Assembly (NCBI GenBank): GCA_023411215.1
Contig: JAEYOY010000078.1
Span: forward strand, 1-36,144
Source: Bacillota bacterium
Lineage (GTDB): Bacteria; Bacillota; Clostridia; Lachnospirales; Lachnospiraceae
Length of the DNA stretch: 36,144 nucleotides
Direction of reading: 5' to 3'
Shown: positions 33,522 to 36,144 of the stretch, piece by piece
Numbering within the stretch: position 1 is the first letter of the stretch
How the letters are laid out: the number at the start of each line of letters is the position of its first letter
Notes under the pieces: generated by a model
What the model saw: only the letters and a program-made list of their open reading frames with translations
Database searches by the model: none
Told to the model about the DNA's origin: nothing
Position numbers and translations under genes: made by a program

Positions 33522-34223
33522 ATGAATAATAAAATGACAATTCTACTGGTGGAGGACGAATTGGCAATCAGTAATTTTATTCAGGCAATTCTTACGCATA
33601 ACAACTACAATGTGATAAAAGCGGAAAAAGGTTGGGATGCAATTGGACTTACAACCTCATATTGCCCTGATCTTATACTACTCGATCTTGGTCTGCCGGA
33701 CATGGATGGTATTCAAGTACTGAAGAATATCCGCGAATGGAGTGATATTCCCATCATCGTAGTCTCAGCAAGGGGTCATGAACGAGAGAAGGTAGAGGCT
33801 CTGGATCTTGGCGCAGATGATTATATTACAAAGCCCTTCGGAACCTCAGAGCTGTTGGCAAGAATACGGACCGCAGTAAGACATAGCCATAAGGTAAAGG
33901 ATGATAGCCATTCGGAGGCAGATCGTATTATCATCGGAGGCCTGTATATTGATTTTGATAAGCGTATTGTTAAGATAGATGATAAAGAAATACATCTGAC
34001 TCCGATTGAATATAAAATAATAGTACTCTTATCAAGAAATGTCGGGAAGGTATTGACCCATGATTATATTATGAAAGAAATATGGGGACCCTATATTAAT
34101 GAAAATCAGACCTTACGTGTAAACATGGCTAATATTCGCAGAAAGATCGAAGCAAACCCAGCAGAGCCAAAGTATATCGTCACTGAAGTCGGTGTGGGTT
34201 ATCGTATGGTAGACGAGATATAA
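33522..34223 (+). CDS. kdpE: KdpE response regulator, OmpR family
   Basis: A 233-residue OmpR/PhoB-type regulator. The receiver domain (5-120) has ED (11-12), phosphoacceptor D55 in ILLDLGLPDMDG and K in YITKPFG. The winged-helix domain (about 135-230) ends with ANIRRKIEANPAEPKYIVTEVGVGYRM, typical of KdpE. The frame opens at 33426 within the intercistronic element, but GGAGG at 33511-33515 and the ATG at 33522 (MNNKMTILLVEDE) give the real start. It is the partner of the preceding KdpD and is read from the same mRNA. Its usual targets, the kdp ATPase genes, are not present nearby. Confidence 0.95.
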   Translation: MNNKMTILLVEDELAISNFIQAILTHNNYNVIKAEKGWDAIGLTTSYCPDLILLDLGLPDMDGIQVLKNIREWSDIPIIVVSARGHEREKVEALDLGADDYITKPFGTSELLARIRTAVRHSHKVKDDSHSEADRIIIGGLYIDFDKRIVKIDDKEIHLTPIEYKIIVLLSRNVGKVLTHDYIMKEIWGPYINENQTLRVNMANIRRKIEANPAEPKYIVTEVGVGYRMVDEI

Positions 34224-34239
34224 TGATAGGATTATAAAA

Positions 34240-34283
34240 GACTTAACAGGTTGCAAAGAAAGCAGCTTCGTTAAGTCTTTTTA
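34240..34283 (+). terminator. terminator after kdpE
   Basis: GACTTAAC (34240-34247) pairs with GTTAAGTC (34270-34277), followed by TTTTT. The loop is 22 nt. Confidence 0.8.
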
Positions 34284-34336
34284 TTCATGACGATAGAAAG
34301 CCCACGAAGCGTGCTTTCTATTGTCATGAATAAAAA
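34278..34336. repeat. 24-bp palindromic repeat element
   Basis: Two 24-base arms (34278-34301 and 34313-34336) pair along their whole length with a single G-T step and an 11-nt loop; the core is CATGACGATAGAAAGC. The right arm contains 20 bases (34314-34333) identical to 13486-13505. It overlaps the T-run of the kdpE terminator. Confidence 0.8.
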
Positions 34337-34403
34337 GCCCTCCGGGCAGGATGCGCACGCCGCTTTATTGGAAGTTAGCCGCAAGCGGCAACGCGGCGGC
34401 GTA
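34337..34403. repeat. GC-rich hairpin cluster
   Basis: GCCC/GGGC (34337-34347), then CGCCGC (34358-34363) with GCGGCG (34393-34398) enclosing GCCGC/GCGGC (34378-34389). The base composition contrasts sharply with the AT-rich surroundings. It follows the palindromic element directly and may belong to the same repeat. Confidence 0.6.
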
Positions 34404-34427
34404 AAAGTGTTAGTATACTGACACTTT
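34404..34427. promoter_or_regulatory. 24-bp near-perfect palindrome, operator-like
   Basis: AAAGTGT and ACACTTT flank AGTATACT; only one base pair out of twelve does not match. It lies about 30 bp upstream of a TATAAT (34457-34462), the probable -10 for the gene at 34519. It could be an operator or a small hairpin. Confidence 0.45.
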
Positions 34428-34518
34428 ATTCTGTCATATCTACTCTTTGGTTACAATATAATGAATCAGATAAACAAGCATTCTATTATTCTAGTCTAAT
34501 CCAAGAGGGGGGTACAAG

Positions 34519-35133
34519 GTGGATAAAAGGGTTGAAGATAAGATGGTACAGCAGATTGAGAAAAACTTACATAACAGTATCGATGAGAGTCTGTTCTTAA
34601 CGGGACGCATCTATGATAAAGATAAGCCACAGAAGAAGAGCCAGAATCTTGGGACACAGAAAGCCCTATCGGATGAGAAGGATACCGCCGGTGAGAATCC
34701 GCTGGTGTCTTTAGAGTATCACAATCCTGCAATTCCGGTATCAAGAGCAGAATACATAAGACAGGCAAGGGAATCATGTCTCAGACAGCTGAGTACGATG
34801 CAGAGTACAGCTAGAGCCTATGATAGCTATTATCTTGATAATGCACTACAGAATGTGGACGTGGAGCAGAACAAGATGTCTAGTGTGAATCGGTTATTCC
34901 ATGAGGGGAATGAGATAGGCAAGGATGAAGAAACGATGCAGGAGATTGCAGCTTTTCGCTTTTTAATCGTTCGAATGGTATGTGCCTTGGTTATTTTCCT
35001 AAGTATTTTTCTCATTGATAAATTTGATTTTAGTATCGGGGAGTTTTCCACCGCTACCATTGAGGAATACGTATCTGGTAAGGATAATATGAAGCAGCTG
35101 GAGGAATATGTGATTGCACTCTTAAAGGAATAA
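34519..35133 (+). CDS. single-pass membrane protein of unknown function
   Basis: A 204-residue protein that I do not recognise. Residues 1-145 are hydrophilic, helix-rich and charged; residues 147-167 form one clear membrane segment (FLIVRMVCALVIFLSIFLI); about 35 residues follow (FDFSIGEFSTATIEEYVSGK). There is no signal peptide, so the long N-terminal part is probably cytoplasmic with the tail outside. The start is a GTG, fixed by the GAGGGGGG ribosome binding site at 34505-34512. The gene lies between the kdpE region and the radical SAM gene, on the same strand, with a separate promoter for each neighbour. Confidence 0.7.
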   Translation: MDKRVEDKMVQQIEKNLHNSIDESLFLTGRIYDKDKPQKKSQNLGTQKALSDEKDTAGENPLVSLEYHNPAIPVSRAEYIRQARESCLRQLSTMQSTARAYDSYYLDNALQNVDVEQNKMSSVNRLFHEGNEIGKDEETMQEIAAFRFLIVRMVCALVIFLSIFLIDKFDFSIGEFSTATIEEYVSGKDNMKQLEEYVIALLKE

Positions 35134-35204
35134 AGAGATTAGCAATCGCTTTAAAGGATAATTCTCTCTATCAGCACTCACCGTGCAGGATTTGGTTTTG
35201 TTCA

Positions 35205-35233
35205 TTGTAATTTCATTTCATTTCAGTTATAAT
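35205..35233 (+). promoter_or_regulatory. promoter of the radical SAM gene
   Basis: TTGTAA (35205-35210) and a perfect TATAAT (35228-35233) are 17 bp apart, 55 bp before the ATG. The spacer contains the short direct repeat TTTCATTTCATTTCA. Confidence 0.6.
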
Positions 35234-35287
35234 AACGGGTAGTAAAAGGACGGTTCTTATCCGTATTTGAAATGAAAGGAATATAGA

Positions 35288-36144
35288 ATGAGAAAACTAG
35301 CATTATCCGATGAAATATTATTAACCATAGAGAAGCCGGCCAGATATATCGGCGGCGAAGTCAATATGACAGTGAAGGACCCAAAAAAGGTGGATGTCCG
35401 CTTCTGTATGTGTTTTCCCGATGTATATGAGATAGGAATGTCACACTTAGGCATTCAAATCCTTTATGATATGTTTAATCGTCGTGAGGATACCTACTGC
35501 GAGAGGGTATATTCTCCGTGGGTGGATATGGACAAGCTGATGAGAGAGCGTAACATTCCCCTCTTTGCTCTGGAGAGCCAGGATCCGGTGAAGGAGTTCG
35601 ATTTCCTTGGCATTACACTTCAGTATGAGATGTGTTATACCAATATTCTTCAGATTTTAGAGCTATCCGGAATACCGATCTATGCAAAAGATCGTACTGA
35701 AGAGCATCCCCTGGTAATCGGTGGTGGCCCCTGCAGCTATAATCCGGAGCCGATTGCGGACTTTTTTGACTTCTTCTATATCGGAGAGGGAGAGACAGCC
35801 TATAATGAGATTATCGATTCCTATAAGGAATATAAGAAAGCAGGAAAATCCAGAAAAGAATATTTAGAACGCGTGGCACAGATTGAGGGAATGTATGTGC
35901 CCGCTTTTTATGACGTAAAATATAAGGAAGACGGTACCATCGAAAGCTTCACCCCAAATAACACCCATGCGCCTAGAACGGTGAAGAAGCAGGTAGAGAT
36001 GAACCTCAGTGATACCTATTACCCCCTGAAGCCCCTGGTACCATTTATAAAGGCCACACAGGACAGAGTAGTACTTGAGATTCAGAGAGGGTGTATCCGT
36101 GGCTGCCGTTTCTGTCAGGCGGGTATGATTTATCGACCGACCAG
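35288..36144 (+). CDS. B12-binding radical SAM protein, 5' part (TIGR03960-like)
   Basis: An open frame of 285 codons that runs off the window. The N-terminal part has a cobalamin-binding-like Rossmann domain (about 35-200; VIGGGPCSYNPEPIADFFDFFYIGEGE). The radical SAM cluster motif begins at C269 (C269, C273, C276: CIRGCRFC) in EIQRGCIRGCRFCQAG. This combination and the start MRKLALSDEILLTIEKPARYI-like segment match the TIGR03960 family, of unknown reaction, often found with a DUF2344 protein, RNase G and the rplU-rpmA ribosomal genes. Whether those follow here cannot be seen. AAAGGAA lies before the ATG. Confidence 0.88.
   Translation, partial: MRKLALSDEILLTIEKPARYIGGEVNMTVKDPKKVDVRFCMCFPDVYEIGMSHLGIQILYDMFNRREDTYCERVYSPWVDMDKLMRERNIPLFALESQDPVKEFDFLGITLQYEMCYTNILQILELSGIPIYAKDRTEEHPLVIGGGPCSYNPEPIADFFDFFYIGEGETAYNEIIDSYKEYKKAGKSRKEYLERVAQIEGMYVPAFYDVKYKEDGTIESFTPNNTHAPRTVKKQVEMNLSDTYYPLKPLVPFIKATQDRVVLEIQRGCIRGCRFCQAGMIYRPT

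Overview
The window looks like chromosomal DNA of a spore-forming, low-GC anaerobic Clostridia, most likely a Lachnospiraceae close to the Lachnoclostridium group. The reasons are AT-rich intergenic DNA, strong GGAGG-type ribosome binding sites, a LysM/GH18 spore-type protein, pyrB with a separate zinc-binding pyrI, a CUT1 sugar transporter without its own ATPase, and many hairpin-rich spacers. The assignment is inferred from gene content only. No tRNA, rRNA, CRISPR array, integrase or transposase was seen.

Layout. 0.2-2.3 kb: four small minus-strand genes (GNAT, YqeK-like HD hydrolase, PNPOx-like protein, and a GNAT missing its central strands). 2.6-4.3 kb: a divergent Fe/Mn superoxide dismutase and a metallophosphoesterase. 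4.4-5.8 kb: pyrB-pyrI on the minus strand. 6.0-6.5 kb: no convincing gene, but a good promoter, an internally repeated structured segment and a strong terminator, together a candidate ~400-nt noncoding RNA. 6.7-9.9 kb: SWIM/SNF2 helicase. 10.1-11.8 kb: bioY and birA, with a BirA-type operator over the birA promoter. 12.0-15.9 kb: a LysM/GH18 protein lacking the catalytic residues, a zinc-ribbon membrane protein, and tyrS. 16.2-21.5 kb: ABC ATPase, two ABC-2 permeases, a NarL-type histidine kinase and its response regulator. 21.8-30.4 kb: a galactoside-use island (lipoprotein binding protein, two permeases, GH36 alpha-galactosidase, secreted clan GH-A hydrolase with a CBM, AraC regulator). 30.7-34.2 kb: kdpD-kdpE without kdpFABC. 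34.5 kb to the end: a small membrane protein and the start of a radical SAM gene.

The most unusual structure is that the island is flanked by two copies of the same junction. Just after the response regulator (21.5 kb) lies a 23-codon relic of the start of kdpD. Just before the intact kdpD (30.5-30.7 kb) lie relics of the 3' ends of the histidine kinase and response regulator. The two copies align over several hundred bases apart from a ~560-bp deletion in the right copy. This suggests that an ancestral kinase-regulator-kdpD segment was duplicated and that each copy then lost the parts the other kept, with the sugar genes between them.

Other points of interest are the repeat-containing RNA candidate at 6.07-6.47 kb, a hairpin-rich spacer element that occurs in two different operons (17.2-17.4 and 33.3-33.5 kb), the GH18 pseudoenzyme, and a palindromic repeat sharing 20 identical bases between 13.5 and 34.3 kb.
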